Shown: positions 9,677 through 19,952, counted from the first letter of the stretch. The stretch: 64,000 nucleotides of DNA from Bacteroidetes bacterium OLB10 (GCA_001567275.1 LNBX01000013.1:1-64000); one strand, 5' to 3'. Translations and numbers: made by a program. The notes: generated from the sequence alone by a model not told the origin.

Positions 9677-9691
9677 AGCTTAAAAAAATGT

Positions 9692-10570
9692 TTATCCTTT
9701 CAGCGCTTCGGCACCTGCTACAATTTCGAGAATCTCATTGGTAATAGCAGCCTGACGTGCTTTATTATATTGCAAGCGCAAATCTTTCAATAATTCACCT
9801 GCATTATCTGTTGCTTTATTCATAGCAGTCATACGTGCACCATGCTCACTGGCATGTGAGTCGAGCACTGCTTTGTACAGCTGTGTTTTTACTGCTGTAG
9901 GCAACAAATCATTTACAATAGATTCCTTATTAGGCTCGAAAATATAGTCACTTACTGTTTTGTTTTTCTCTGTACTTGCCGGAGGTGCAATGGGCAACAA
10001 CTGCTCTGTCTGCAGAATCTGAACGGCTGCATTCTTAAACTGGTTGTAAACTATAACAACCTTATCCCATTTTTCTTTGGCAAACTCATCCATAATACGT
10101 TCAGCAATAGCTGCAGTATGAGTAAAATCAAGATTGTTATACAGGCTATTCTCATTACCATAATATACAGAAGGATTCTTCGCAAAAAAATCGGCTGATT
10201 TCTTACCAATACCAAGAACCTTCACCTTACCTTCCTTAGCCTGCTTGCTGTAGGTATCATTTACCAATCTGGCAGTGGCTTTAATAACAGAAGAATTAAA
10301 TGCACCTGCCAAACCCCTGTTGGATGAAACAGAAATAATAAGCACGTTATTCACCGGACGTATTTTGGTAAAAGGACTACCGTCTGATGAAATACTTTGA
10401 GAGAGGTTTTCCAGTATTTCGCGTAGCGTAGCTGCATATGGTCTCATCTGCAGAATTGCATCCTGTGCTCTGCGCAGTTTGGCTGCCGAAACCATTTTCA
10501 TGGCTTTGGTAATCTGCTGTGTAGAATTTACCGATGCAATGCGTAAACGTACTTCTTTTAAATTAGCCAT
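9692..10570 (-). CDS. atpG: ATP synthase F1 subunit gamma
   Basis: The 292-residue rotor subunit has the two conserved coiled-coil ends that form the central stalk: RLRIASVNSTQQITKAMKMV near the N-terminus and MTAMNKATDNAGELLKDL near the C-terminus. The short TASE-like insert in the middle (STEKNKTVSDYIFEPN) is usual in this phylum. It is the last gene of the operon, 47 bases after atpA, and transmits rotation from the c-ring to the catalytic subunits. Confidence 0.97.
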   Translation of the reverse strand: MANLKEVRLRIASVNSTQQITKAMKMVSAAKLRRAQDAILQMRPYAATLREILENLSQSISSDGSPFTKIRPVNNVLIISVSSNRGLAGAFNSSVIKATARLVNDTYSKQAKEGKVKVLGIGKKSADFFAKNPSVYYGNENSLYNNLDFTHTAAIAERIMDEFAKEKWDKVVIVYNQFKNAAVQILQTEQLLPIAPPASTEKNKTVSDYIFEPNKESIVNDLLPTAVKTQLYKAVLDSHASEHGARMTAMNKATDNAGELLKDLRLQYNKARQAAITNEILEIVAGAEALKG

Positions 10571-10617
10571 TTCCTTCTGTTGTCTTAATCAATCTTAGCA
10601 GTGATTCTATAATTTAG

Positions 10618-12195
10618 TTACGCATATTTTGCAGTAAGGTCCTTAGCAACTTTTTCAAGTACTGAAGTAATGCTGTCATCATACTCACCTTTCTTCAGTC
10701 TGTCGAGAATCGGTTTTTGTGTTGCTTCAAGAACACTGAGGTAGTTTGTTTCAAAGTCTTTAACTTTCTTAACATCCACATCACGAAGTAATCCTTTAGT
10801 ACCTAAATATATGATTGCAATTTGTTGTTCAACACGAAGTGGTGAATACTGACCTTGCTTAAGCACTTCTACATTTCGTGCACCTTTGTCAATAACATTT
10901 TTAGTAGCTGCATCCAGGTCAGATCCAAACTTTGCAAAAGCTTCCAACTCGCGGTATTGTGCCTGATCGAGTTTTAATGTTCCTGCAACTTTTCTCATTG
11001 ATTTAACCTGTGCATTACCCCCTACACGTGATACGGAAATACCTACGTTGATAGCAGGGCGCACACCACTGTTGAACAGGTTAGCCTCAAGGAATATCTG
11101 ACCATCTGTAATTGAAATTACGTTGGTAGGAATATAAGCTGAAACGTCACCTGCCTGTGTTTCAATAATAGGAAGTGCTGTAAGAGATCCGCCTCCTTTA
11201 ACTTTACCTTTGAGTGATTCAGGAAGGTCATTCATCTGCTGTGCAATATCATCAGAAGCATTTATTTTGGCAGCACGTTCAAGCAAACGGCTATGCAAAT
11301 AGAATACATCACCCGGATAAGCTTCACGTCCGGGAGGTCTTCTCAAAAGAAGTGAAACCTCGCGGTAAGCTACTGCCTGTTTCGACAAATCATCATATAC
11401 AATCAGCGCAGGACGACCTGTGTCGCGGAAATATTCTCCTATTGCAGCACCTGCGAATGGGGCATAGAACTGCATTGGTGCAGGGTCAGATGCAGATGCC
11501 GATACAATTACAGTATAAGGCATAGCACCTCGCTCCTCAAGTGTTTTAACTATATTGGCAACGGTTGAACCTTTTTGTCCGATGGCTACATAAATACAAT
11601 ATACCGGTTTGCCTGCATCATAAAACTCACGTTGATTGATAATCGTATCTATACAAACAGCAGTTTTTCCTGTCTGACGGTCGCCAATAACAAGCTCACG
11701 CTGTCCGCGACCAATAGGAATCATGGCATCAATAGCTTTGATACCTGTTTGAAGCGGTTCGTTTACCGGTTGACGGAAAATTACACCGGGAGCTTTACGC
11801 TCAAGTGGCATTTCAAAAGTTTCGCCCTGGATAGGACCTTTACCATCAATCGGATTTCCTAATGTGTCCACAACACGTCCAAGCATTCCTTCACCAACGT
11901 TGATAGATGCAATTAATCCGGTACGTTTTGCAGTGTCACCTTCTTTGATGTCGGTTGAAGCACCAAGTAATACCGCTCCAACGTTATCTTCTTCAAGGTT
12001 TAATACAACACCTTTAAGTCCGTTTTCAAATTCAATAAGTTCACCGGACTGAACATTTGTTAAACCGTAAATACGGGCAATACCATCACCAACCTGCAAA
12101 ACAGTTCCTACCTCTTGCAAGTCGGATGATGTTTTAAATCCGGCTAATTGCTGTCTTAATATGGCTGATACCTCATCAGGTTTTATCTCTACCAT
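10618..12195 (-). CDS. atpA: ATP synthase F1 subunit alpha
   Basis: A 525-residue nucleotide-binding subunit with the P-loop GDRQTGKT at residues 171-178 and the signature [18 protein letters not shown] near 385. The Gln in the P-loop is the alpha-type replacement that makes the site non-catalytic. It follows atpH with 33 bases between. The beta subunit, which carries the catalytic sites, is not in this operon; in Bacteroidota atpD-atpC usually sit elsewhere. Confidence 0.98.
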   Translation of the reverse strand: MVEIKPDEVSAILRQQLAGFKTSSDLQEVGTVLQVGDGIARIYGLTNVQSGELIEFENGLKGVVLNLEEDNVGAVLLGASTDIKEGDTAKRTGLIASINVGEGMLGRVVDTLGNPIDGKGPIQGETFEMPLERKAPGVIFRQPVNEPLQTGIKAIDAMIPIGRGQRELVIGDRQTGKTAVCIDTIINQREFYDAGKPVYCIYVAIGQKGSTVANIVKTLEERGAMPYTVIVSASASDPAPMQFYAPFAGAAIGEYFRDTGRPALIVYDDLSKQAVAYREVSLLLRRPPGREAYPGDVFYLHSRLLERAAKINASDDIAQQMNDLPESLKGKVKGGGSLTALPIIETQAGDVSAYIPTNVISITDGQIFLEANLFNSGVRPAINVGISVSRVGGNAQVKSMRKVAGTLKLDQAQYRELEAFAKFGSDLDAATKNVIDKGARNVEVLKQGQYSPLRVEQQIAIIYLGTKGLLRDVDVKKVKDFETNYLSVLEATQKPILDRLKKGEYDDSITSVLEKVAKDLTAKYA

Positions 12196-12228
12196 TGTAT
12201 TTTTGTGTTAAGTGTTTTAAAATTATTA

Positions 12229-12783
12229 TTAATAGTTTTTTTCGTACAGGTTAATTTTTAATTCTCTTCTTATTTCTCTGAGTTTTGATTCGATACTGGT
12301 GTCCACCTGACGGTTATTCATTTTCAGAATAAATCCTCCAATCAGATCCTTATCAATTTGTTCAACAAGTTCCACTTTTCCTTTTACTGCTGCAGAAACA
12401 ATTTTTAGTATTTCAGAGCGAAGTTTATCATCCAAAGCAAAGGGGGTAGTTACAAATGCTGTTTCAATTCCTACATGTGCTTTATACATTGTTATAAACT
12501 GACGTGAAATATCTTCCAGATAATACTCTCTTTTTTTATTGATGATAATATTCAAAAATGCAAGCGTGATATCCGAAACTTTACCTTTAAACAAAGAGGC
12601 CACTATTTTCAGTTTTTTATCGGTATTTACAATAGGATTACGCAAAAGCAGTGCAAATTCTCTGCTTGCTCCTGCTGTTGAAGATATCAACTGCATATCT
12701 TCAAAAATTTTTGATTCAGCTTTCTGGTCAATGGCTAAACCAAGCAACGATTTAGCATAACGTCCTGCTACTTTTGATTCCAT
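12229..12783 (-). CDS. atpH: ATP synthase F1 subunit delta (OSCP)
   Basis: The 184-residue protein begins VAGRYAKSLLGLA, the typical start of OSCP/delta, and ends with the conserved DLIGGFILKMNNRQVDTSIESKLRE segment that links F1 to the peripheral stalk. It lies 10 bases after atpF on the same strand and is clearly co-transcribed. Confidence 0.96.
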   Translation of the reverse strand: MESKVAGRYAKSLLGLAIDQKAESKIFEDMQLISSTAGASREFALLLRNPIVNTDKKLKIVASLFKGKVSDITLAFLNIIINKKREYYLEDISRQFITMYKAHVGIETAFVTTPFALDDKLRSEILKIVSAAVKGKVELVEQIDKDLIGGFILKMNNRQVDTSIESKLREIRRELKINLYEKNY

Positions 12784-12793
12784 TCTTGTCCGA

Positions 12794-13288
12794 TCAGTTC
12801 ATTTTAACGTCTTTGAGCAAATCTGCTACAAGCGCTTTTTGTTTATCATCATTGGCAAGTTGCTGTTTCATTACTTTTTCTGCGATTTCAACAGAAAGAA
12901 GTGCAACCTGATTTTTCAAATCAGTAATAGCTGCCATTTTCTCATTATGAATACCTTCACGTGCCAAAGCAAGTAACCTGTCTGCTTCCGCAGTTGCTTT
13001 ATTACGTGCTTCGTTAATGATGTTGTCTTTTGTAATTCTGGCCTCTTTGAGAATCTGATCGCGCTCCTGCTTTGCTTCAGCTAGCAGTTTTTCATTATCA
13101 GATTTAAGTCCTTCGATTTCTGCTTTAGCTTTCTTAGCAGCATTCAAAGCGTCTTCAATCGAATTTTCTCTTTCATGCAAAGCTTTCAGAATTGGTTTCC
13201 ATGCAAATTTTGTTAAGAGAAACAGGACGATGAGAAATCCAAGCACCATCCAAAATGTAAGACCAAAGGCGGGTTTTACTAACTCCAT
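12794..13288 (-). CDS. atpF: ATP synthase F0 subunit b
   Basis: The 164-residue protein has one N-terminal membrane helix (residues ~9-28, FGLTFWMVLGFLIVLFLLTKF) followed by a long charged, Ala-rich coiled coil that forms the peripheral stalk. The KPILKALHERENSIEDALNAA segment is typical of bacterial b subunits. It lies between atpE and atpH. Confidence 0.96.
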   Translation of the reverse strand: MELVKPAFGLTFWMVLGFLIVLFLLTKFAWKPILKALHERENSIEDALNAAKKAKAEIEGLKSDNEKLLAEAKQERDQILKEARITKDNIINEARNKATAEADRLLALAREGIHNEKMAAITDLKNQVALLSVEIAEKVMKQQLANDDKQKALVADLLKDVKMN

Positions 13289-13369
13289 ATATTTTTATTT
13301 TTTAATTTCTTTTTTTGTAAACCGGTATGGATAACCAATCGTTGTCCATACCGGAAATTGTGTTTAGGA

Positions 13370-13639
<270 letters not shown>

Positions 13640-13655
13640 TTAATGAATTTCAATA

Positions 13656-14792
13656 TTAAACTATTAAAGCTTCTTCTACATGTGCATCATAATCATGAGT
13701 ATCATGATCATGCTCCTCAACTGCTGCACCAATGTATATTGCAGAAAGTAATGCAAACACATAAGCCTGAAGAAATCCAACCAACAATTCAAGCATTGCC
13801 ATGAACACCATAAACAACAATGAAACCACGCCTATCCCGGCCCCAACTGCTGCATGCATTTCGCCAAATATGAAAATGAGTGCAACAAATGAAAGTGCAA
13901 TAATGTGACCTGCCATAATGTTGGCAAAAAGTCGAATCATAAGTACGAAAGGACGCAGAAAAACACCGAGTATTTCAATAGGCGTAAGAATAATTAATAC
14001 CCAAACCGGAACACCCGGCATAGCAAAAACGTGATGCCAGTAATGTTTGTTTGCACTGAATACGGTAACCAACAAAGTCATTACTGCCAACGACATTGTG
14101 ATTGCAATATTTCCGGTAAGATTTGCTCCTCCTGGAAATACAGGTATGAGCCCAAGTAAATTATTAAGCCAGATAAAGAAAAATATCGTTAAGATATAAG
14201 GCATATACTTTTGGTATTTAGGCCCAATGGATGATTTTGCAATATCATCGCGCACAAATAAAATCAAGGGTTCCATCCACGACTGTAATCCCTTAGGTGC
14301 CTGGTTGGGTCGTGCTTTATATGCTTTTGCCACACTTCCGAAAATGAGAAGTAACAGAATTATACTCACCGTTAATGATATAACATTCTTAGTTATTGAA
14401 ATATCATAAATTCCTTCTGTAATTTGTTCATTAATGGTTGCTGAATGCGCATCTGTTTCTTCAAGTTCATTCACTGCAACAATTTTGTTGGCCTCATTGA
14501 GCATATAACCATTGTAAGTTTTATGACCATGCTCAAAATGAGAAGAAGAAAAAACTGACAATCCTCTGTCTTTAGAATAAACTATTACAGGAAGCGGTAT
14601 TTCTGTATGACCCCACAAATGCCAACTGTGTGCATCACTGATGTGATCAATAATCATTTTACCCGGATCAAATTTATCCAGTCCGACCTCAGCTTCAGAA
14701 TGATTAACAACAACTGAATCCTGGGCATTCATCAGGGCAGGTATGGTCATAAAAACCAACAGTAACAATATCGGAGACTTCTTCATTCGCAT
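13656..14792 (-). CDS. atpB: ATP synthase F0 subunit a, with exported N-terminal extension
   Basis: The 378-residue protein is longer than the E. coli subunit because it starts with a signal-peptide-like stretch (to about residue 24) and an extra soluble region of about 110 residues (includes DHISDAHSWHLWGHTEIPLP). The membrane part carries the essential Arg in MIRLFANIMAGH, which faces the c-ring Glu. Extended AtpB of this kind is usual in Bacteroidota. It is the first gene of the operon, downstream of a good promoter. The C-terminal tail is His/Asp-rich (EEHDHDTHDYDAH). Confidence 0.96.
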   Translation of the reverse strand: MRMKKSPILLLLVFMTIPALMNAQDSVVVNHSEAEVGLDKFDPGKMIIDHISDAHSWHLWGHTEIPLPVIVYSKDRGLSVFSSSHFEHGHKTYNGYMLNEANKIVAVNELEETDAHSATINEQITEGIYDISITKNVISLTVSIILLLLIFGSVAKAYKARPNQAPKGLQSWMEPLILFVRDDIAKSSIGPKYQKYMPYILTIFFFIWLNNLLGLIPVFPGGANLTGNIAITMSLAVMTLLVTVFSANKHYWHHVFAMPGVPVWVLIILTPIEILGVFLRPFVLMIRLFANIMAGHIIALSFVALIFIFGEMHAAVGAGIGVVSLLFMVFMAMLELLVGFLQAYVFALLSAIYIGAAVEEHDHDTHDYDAHVEEALIV

Positions 14793-14827
14793 TTTGTCTA
14801 AGGCATTATGCCTTTTTAAAACGGCTG

Positions 14828-14858
14828 CAAAAGTAGAAAATAATCCTTAAAAAGCAAT
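14828..14858 (-). promoter_or_regulatory. Promoter of the ATP synthase operon
   Basis: On the minus strand TACTTTTG (14835-14828) is a perfect -7 box, and TTG at 14857-14855, 19 bases upstream, fits the -33 element. The leader to the atpB ATG is about 30 bases. Confidence 0.65.
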
Positions 14859-14895
14859 TTATGTTTTCAAAAGATATTGAACATCCTTTTTAACT

Positions 14896-14903
14896 TAATT
14901 TTG
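14896..14903 (+). promoter_or_regulatory. -7 promoter box for bshB1
   Basis: TAATTTTG, exact TAnnTTTG match, lies 14 bases before the bshB1 ATG and is divergent from the atp promoter in the same short intergenic region. Confidence 0.5.
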
Positions 14904-14917
14904 ACCAAATTTTTGAC

Positions 14918-15634
14918 ATGAAATTAGATATTCTGGCCTTTGGAGCACATCCTGATGATGTGGAATTAGCCTGTTCAGGTACCTTGGCCAAACAAAAGGC
15001 GTTAGGGCAAAGAACAGGGGTAGTTGACCTCACGAGAGGCGAATTAGGAACGCGGGGGTCGGCAGAACTTCGCGATAAAGAAGCAGCGGCTGCAGCAGAG
15101 ATTCTTGGATTGGATGTCCGTAAAAATCTTGGATTTAAGGATGGCTTTTTCCTGAATGACGAAAATCATCGTTTAAGAGTCATAGAAGTTATCAGAACAT
15201 ATCAGCCTGATATTGTTTTGACAAATGCCCCTTCAGATCGTCATCCCGATCATGGCAGAGGTTATCAATTGGTAAATGACGCTTGTTTTTTGGCAGGACT
15301 CAGCAAGATTATAACCAAGGCAAATGGACAATTACAGCAAGCCTGGCGACCAAAACTTGTTTTGCATTATATACAGGATAAATATTTCAAACCTGATGTG
15401 GTTATAGACATTTCCGATTTTTTTGAAACCCGCATGAATTCTATACTTGCTTATCAGTCACAGTTTCACAACCCATCCTCAGGCGAACCGGAAACTTACA
15501 TTTCCAAACCTGAATTTCTTGATTCTCTTAAAACCCGACAAGCAGAGTGGGGCAGGTTGATTGGTGTAAAATACGCTGAAGGATTTTTATTCAGCAGAAT
15601 TACCGGAATCAGCAGTTTAACATCATTAATCTAA
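14918..15634 (+). CDS. bshB1: Bacillithiol biosynthesis deacetylase BshB1
   Basis: The enzyme removes acetate from N-acetylglucosaminyl-malate in the synthesis of bacillithiol, the low-molecular-weight thiol of Firmicutes and many Bacteroidota. The 238-residue protein has the zinc motif AHPDD (residues 10-14) of the LmbE/PIG-L fold, the LTRGELGTRGS segment (39-49) characteristic of BshB, and the second metal motif DRHPDHG near 107-113. The FHNPSSGEPETYIS segment also fits BshB1 rather than mycothiol MshB. The partner genes bshA and bshC are not in this window. Confidence 0.93.
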   Translation: MKLDILAFGAHPDDVELACSGTLAKQKALGQRTGVVDLTRGELGTRGSAELRDKEAAAAAEILGLDVRKNLGFKDGFFLNDENHRLRVIEVIRTYQPDIVLTNAPSDRHPDHGRGYQLVNDACFLAGLSKIITKANGQLQQAWRPKLVLHYIQDKYFKPDVVIDISDFFETRMNSILAYQSQFHNPSSGEPETYISKPEFLDSLKTRQAEWGRLIGVKYAEGFLFSRITGISSLTSLI

Positions 15635-15638
15635 AATA

Positions 15639-15671
15639 AAAAGAGGCTATCATTTGATGATAGCCTCTTTT
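15639..15671. terminator. Bidirectional Rho-independent terminator
   Basis: A 14-base-pair perfect stem (AAAAGAGGCTATCA with its complement) and a 5-base loop, with A-tract on one side and T-tract on the other. It sits between the convergent bshB1 and T9SS protein genes and can stop both. Confidence 0.85.
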
Positions 15672-15693
15672 ACCTGAAAAACTCTGTTAGTTT

Positions 15694-17655
15694 TTATTTA
15701 ACTACAAACAATCTTGTTAATCTGTTACCATCTGTTTTAATGGTATATAAATATGTGCCGCTTGATAAAGATGACACATCCAGTTTCAGAGTTTGATATC
15801 CTGAAAGTTTTCCAAAGTTAAATGTTGCAACTGTCTGACCAATGATATTGGTTACATCAACACTTACATTTGAAGAAGTAATAAAGTTTGCAGGAATGTT
15901 CAACATATCACTTGTTGGATTAGGATAAGCAACACCAACATCTACTCTGTCAATATTTTTAACAGCTGTAACTGTAGTAAGCTGAACAATATTACCCGGA
16001 TCCACTGCTTCTGTAAAGGCAGCATCATCAACTTGTCCGCAAACATAATGATGGATACATGGAGTTCCTACACTTGGTGTTCCGGCAGTACCGTTTGAAA
16101 GTTCCTGATAAGTAATTGGAATATTGGTAGTTGTTCCATTTGTAACAACAACATTAGATACATTGGCAATTAAGCATGAACTTTCAGCCAAAGAACCTGC
16201 TGTAAGATTCATTAATGGAGTTTGCATATTAGTTGTTAAATCGTAACCGATACACCATGCATCAGGTAATGTATTAGCCTGTGCAGCAGTAGTAGTACTT
16301 GGGTCATAAGGGTTTGTAATGGTATCAGTATCGAAATAAGTATAGAATAATTTAGTGCCGGAAGCATTCTTGGTAACAGAAGTTCTCAATCTTTCACCTA
16401 CTGTTCCACCAGCGTTATCATCAAATACTGCCATATAAGTTTGAGTAGTTGTTAAAAATTTTGCAAACCAGGTTGTTCCGCCATCAGTAGTGTAAACATC
16501 AGCAATACCAAATGATCCAGGACCAATTAAATACTGACCTGCTACCATATCTAACATGTGGATAGCCCCAACTATATGCAGGTTATTCTGATTATCTAAT
16601 GTCATATCAACATCATAAACAAAAGACCATACATAACCTGTGTCAGGTGTTCCAAATAAAGCATCAAGGTTGTTAAAGCTAACCATGTAAGGATTACCCC
16701 ATGTAGCACCACCATCGGTAGTTTTAATAATACATGGGAAATAACCATTCTGACTGGCAGCAAAATTCGGATCATTAACGTGTGACAGAGTAACCATATA
16801 TCCGGTTAATCCATCTGCTGACCAATAAGACTGAACATCATTACGGAAGATTGGTGTACCATCATTTGGATCAAGATCGGCAGTGAATGGGAGATAGGTA
16901 TGTGTATAATCATACTTATTGGCACCTGCATTCCATATACCTTTTGTAAGAGTGAGATTTGTGTTTCCAAAACCCGGACCACCTACTACATCAGTTTGAA
17001 AATCGGCAACATAAACATTGCCTGCCTGATCATTTTCCATTGTAGAAGGAATATAACCCATAAAACCATTGGCAACAAAAGCTTCAACCTCCTGATTGGC
17101 ATTGCTACCATCAAGTTTAGAAGTACAATGTGCCTGGCTTAACCAACCTGAACCTCCTGTACAAGCACCAAAACCGGCCACCCATGCATTTGCAGGGTCG
17201 GTATTACCGGTTGGGTTATAAATTACTCCCATTGGGTAACGCGCTAAATTTCCCGGTGAACCTGATACGGCATACGAAGGGCCTTGATTGATATTCCATG
17301 TGCTACCACCATCTGTTGAAATATCCCAGAAATAATCTCCGGAATTTGCTCCTACACCATTGGCAGGATCACCTCTGTGGATAAAAGAAATTGTATTAAT
17401 ATCCGGTGAGTAATAAACATTTGAACGTGGGCCATTAATAGCAGTAAAGCTATTTGCTGAACTTCCCAGGGTTGCTTCACATCCTGCTGTAAAAGTTGTA
17501 TTAACTCCTGCACGCATTGGAGTAGGAGAATGAACCTTGGTGATTTTTGTACCACTTGGCACAGCCTGCAGTTGAACTGTAACAGGCATTCCATCTTGAG
17601 CATTGGCAGCAATTGCTGTGCTTAATGCCAATGTAATTAGTAAATTTCTTTTCAT
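15694..17655 (-). CDS. T9SS-exported Asp-box (sialidase-like fold) protein, paralogue 1
   Basis: The 653-residue protein has a signal peptide ending ANAQ (residue ~19). The central part carries at least three Asp-box motifs of the SxDGGxTW type (STDGGSTW, TTDGGATW, TTDGGTTW), which cap blades of sialidase-type beta-propellers. The last ~80 residues are a type A T9SS sorting domain: AYPNPTSDMLNIP, then strands, then GTYLYTIKTDG and a basic end. The protein is therefore expected to cross the outer membrane by T9SS and be released or anchored. No catalytic sialidase residues could be assigned, so enzymatic activity is not claimed. Its neighbour upstream is a close paralogue. Confidence 0.85.
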   Translation of the reverse strand: MKRNLLITLALSTAIAANAQDGMPVTVQLQAVPSGTKITKVHSPTPMRAGVNTTFTAGCEATLGSSANSFTAINGPRSNVYYSPDINTISFIHRGDPANGVGANSGDYFWDISTDGGSTWNINQGPSYAVSGSPGNLARYPMGVIYNPTGNTDPANAWVAGFGACTGGSGWLSQAHCTSKLDGSNANQEVEAFVANGFMGYIPSTMENDQAGNVYVADFQTDVVGGPGFGNTNLTLTKGIWNAGANKYDYTHTYLPFTADLDPNDGTPIFRNDVQSYWSADGLTGYMVTLSHVNDPNFAASQNGYFPCIIKTTDGGATWGNPYMVSFNNLDALFGTPDTGYVWSFVYDVDMTLDNQNNLHIVGAIHMLDMVAGQYLIGPGSFGIADVYTTDGGTTWFAKFLTTTQTYMAVFDDNAGGTVGERLRTSVTKNASGTKLFYTYFDTDTITNPYDPSTTTAAQANTLPDAWCIGYDLTTNMQTPLMNLTAGSLAESSCLIANVSNVVVTNGTTTNIPITYQELSNGTAGTPSVGTPCIHHYVCGQVDDAAFTEAVDPGNIVQLTTVTAVKNIDRVDVGVAYPNPTSDMLNIPANFITSSNVSVDVTNIIGQTVATFNFGKLSGYQTLKLDVSSLSSGTYLYTIKTDGNRLTRLFVVK

Positions 17656-17689
17656 TTTATTTATTTTTAAATGATAATAGTTTATCAGA

Positions 17690-17719
17690 CAAAATTAAAG
17701 ATTCTACCTGAAATACAAA
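17690..17719 (-). promoter_or_regulatory. Promoter of T9SS paralogue 1
   Basis: On the minus strand TAATTTTG (17697-17690) is an exact -7 box and TTTG (17719-17716) lies 18 bases upstream, matching the -33 element. The leader is about 35 bases. The paralogue is thus separately transcribed from its neighbour. Confidence 0.65.
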
Positions 17720-17803
17720 TATTATTTTGTTATCTTTTTGAAATTATAGTGAGGAATAAATTTATAGTTTACTAACATCTTATTTACAGAACCTCTTAAA
17801 AAT

Positions 17804-17835
17804 AAAAAAAGAGGATGCCTGAAAAAGGCATCCTC
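17804..17835 (-). terminator. Rho-independent terminator of T9SS paralogue 2
   Basis: GAGGATGCCT and AGGCATCCTC form a 10-base-pair perfect stem with a 5-base loop; on the minus strand it is followed by a run of seven T. It lies about 25 bases after the stop of the gene at 17859-19802. Confidence 0.85.
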
Positions 17836-17858
17836 CTCAATTCATTTAAATGAAGTTT

Positions 17859-19802
17859 TTATTTTACAATAAACATTCTTGTAAACTGAGATCCATCGGT
17901 ATTGATGGTATAAAGATAAGTTCCTGATGCTAATGAAGAAATATCTAGTTTAAGGGTTTGCAATCCTGACAATTTACCGAAATTAAATTCAGCAACATTT
18001 TGTCCAACTAAACTGGTTATTGAAACTTTAACATTAGACGAATTTGTGAAATTAACAGGGATATTCAGCATATCAGCTGTTGGGTTAGGGTAGGCTACGC
18101 CAACAACAGCATTTTCAAAATTGTTTATTCCTGTAGTCACAGTAGAAAGTGGTGTGATTGTTAACGGATCAATAGGTTCTGTAAACGCAGCATCATCTAC
18201 TTGTCCACAAACATAATGATGCGTAGCAGGCGTACCAAAACTTGGAGTTCCGGCACTTCCGTTTGACAATTCCTGATAAGTGATAGGAATAGATGTTGTA
18301 GTTCCGTTGGTAATGCATAAATCAGCTACGTTACCAACAATACAAGATGCTTCTGCCAAAGAACCGGCTGTAAGATTCATTAATGGTGTTTGCATATTTG
18401 TTGTAAGGTCATAGCCGATACACCATGCATCCGGCAACACATTTTCTGAACCTGGGTTCGCAATTGTATCTGTATCAAAAAACACATAGTACAATTTATC
18501 TCCTGCTACATTTTTTGTTACTGCAGTGCGGTTTCTTTCAGCAACTGTGCCTCCTGCATTGTCATCCCAAACACCTTGATAAGTTTGAGTTGTAGCAAGG
18601 AATTTACCATTCCATGTTGCTCCACCATCTGTTGTATAAATATCACAAATTCCGAATGCACCTGCTCCGGCAAGATATTGTCCTGCTACAGGGTCTAACA
18701 TATATACAGCACCTACCACATGCGGATTTCCTGCATTGTCAAGTGTTAATGCAAATTCAAACAACATAGTCCAGTTGTAGCCTGCCTGAGGAGCACCTAA
18801 AACTGCATCAAAATTGTTAAAGCTTATCATCGTAGGAGTACTCCATGTAAGACCACCATCGGTAGTTTTGATAAAACATGGAAGATAAGCATTTTGACTT
18901 GATGTAAAGTTAGGATCATTCACGTGTGAAATAGTAAATACCCAACCTGTAAGTCCATCAGCTGACCATGCAGTTTTAACTTCATTATGGAATAACGGTG
19001 TACCGTCATTCGGGTCAAGATCTGCAACAAAAGGTACTGCAATATTTGTATAATCGTATTTATTGGCACCACCGTTCCAAACTCCTTTAGTTACCCAAAG
19101 ATTCACGTTGCCATAAGCCTGAGAGTTTACAGCGTCATCCTGAAAGTCGGCTACATATGCATTACCAACATTATCAGATGTCATGCTTGAAGGAATATCA
19201 CCCATAAAACCACCTGTAACAAAACTTTCTACTTCCTGATTGGCATTGCTTCCGTCAAGTTTAGAAGTACAGTGTGGTTGACTTAACCAACCTGCACCAT
19301 CCGTTGCAGTTCCAAAACCTGCAACCCATGCATTCGCTGGGTCAGTGTTACCTGCCGGGTTATAAATTACACCCATTGGATAACGACCTAAATTACCTGG
19401 CGATCCTGAAACTGAATAAGCAGGTCCCTGATTGATATTCCAGGTACTTCCTCCATCAGTAGAAATATCCCAGAAATAATCTCCTGAATTTGCTCCTACT
19501 CCACCTGAAGGATTTCCACGATGTATAAAAGCAATTGTATTAATTGAAGGATTATAAACAAGATTTGCACGCACACCATTGATAGATGTATAACTGTTGC
19601 CTGAACTTCCCAAAGTATTTTCACAACCTGCTGTAAAAGTTGAATTGCTGCCTCCTGCTCTTAATATAGCATTGTGATGTACACTTGTAAGTTTAACACC
19701 ATTATAAACGGGGTTCAGTTTAACATCCGGTCGTCTTGCTTCCTGGGCGTTGGCTATTATTGCACTGCCCAATGCTAAAGTAATTAGTAAACTTTTTCTC
19801 AT
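17859..19802 (-). CDS. T9SS-exported Asp-box (sialidase-like fold) protein, paralogue 2
   Basis: The 647-residue protein aligns along its whole length with the next gene downstream: same signal-peptide end (ANAQ), same blocks such as SGDYFWDISTDGGSTW, WVAGFG, YVCGQVDDAAFTE, and the same T9SS type A sorting domain (AYPNPTADMLNIP to the basic C-terminus). The N-terminal ~50 residues and a region near residues 225-260 diverge most. Three Asp-box motifs are present. A tandem duplication is the natural explanation. Each copy has its own promoter and terminator. Ligand or substrate unknown. Confidence 0.85.
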   Translation of the reverse strand: MRKSLLITLALGSAIIANAQEARRPDVKLNPVYNGVKLTSVHHNAILRAGGSNSTFTAGCENTLGSSGNSYTSINGVRANLVYNPSINTIAFIHRGNPSGGVGANSGDYFWDISTDGGSTWNINQGPAYSVSGSPGNLGRYPMGVIYNPAGNTDPANAWVAGFGTATDGAGWLSQPHCTSKLDGSNANQEVESFVTGGFMGDIPSSMTSDNVGNAYVADFQDDAVNSQAYGNVNLWVTKGVWNGGANKYDYTNIAVPFVADLDPNDGTPLFHNEVKTAWSADGLTGWVFTISHVNDPNFTSSQNAYLPCFIKTTDGGLTWSTPTMISFNNFDAVLGAPQAGYNWTMLFEFALTLDNAGNPHVVGAVYMLDPVAGQYLAGAGAFGICDIYTTDGGATWNGKFLATTQTYQGVWDDNAGGTVAERNRTAVTKNVAGDKLYYVFFDTDTIANPGSENVLPDAWCIGYDLTTNMQTPLMNLTAGSLAEASCIVGNVADLCITNGTTTSIPITYQELSNGSAGTPSFGTPATHHYVCGQVDDAAFTEPIDPLTITPLSTVTTGINNFENAVVGVAYPNPTADMLNIPVNFTNSSNVKVSITSLVGQNVAEFNFGKLSGLQTLKLDISSLASGTYLYTINTDGSQFTRMFIVK

Positions 19803-19838
19803 TTTTTTATAATTTTAATTATGATATGATTAACTCGA

Positions 19839-19846
19839 CAAAAATA
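19839..19846 (-). promoter_or_regulatory. -7 promoter box of T9SS paralogue 2
   Basis: TATTTTTG on the minus strand, an exact TAnnTTTG match, about 37 bases before the ATG. No clear -33 element. Confidence 0.45.
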
Positions 19847-19952
19847 AGTATTTTATTTATTATAAAAAATTTGGAATTCGTGTTATGCAACTCGTTTCGT
19901 TTTATGACAAGACAAATACAATCTTCATTCATATTGTTAATTTATCCTGATG

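Noticed and set aside
11214..12052. Plus-strand ORFs over atpA
   Set aside because: Antisense shadows of a highly conserved gene; compositions are not protein-like.
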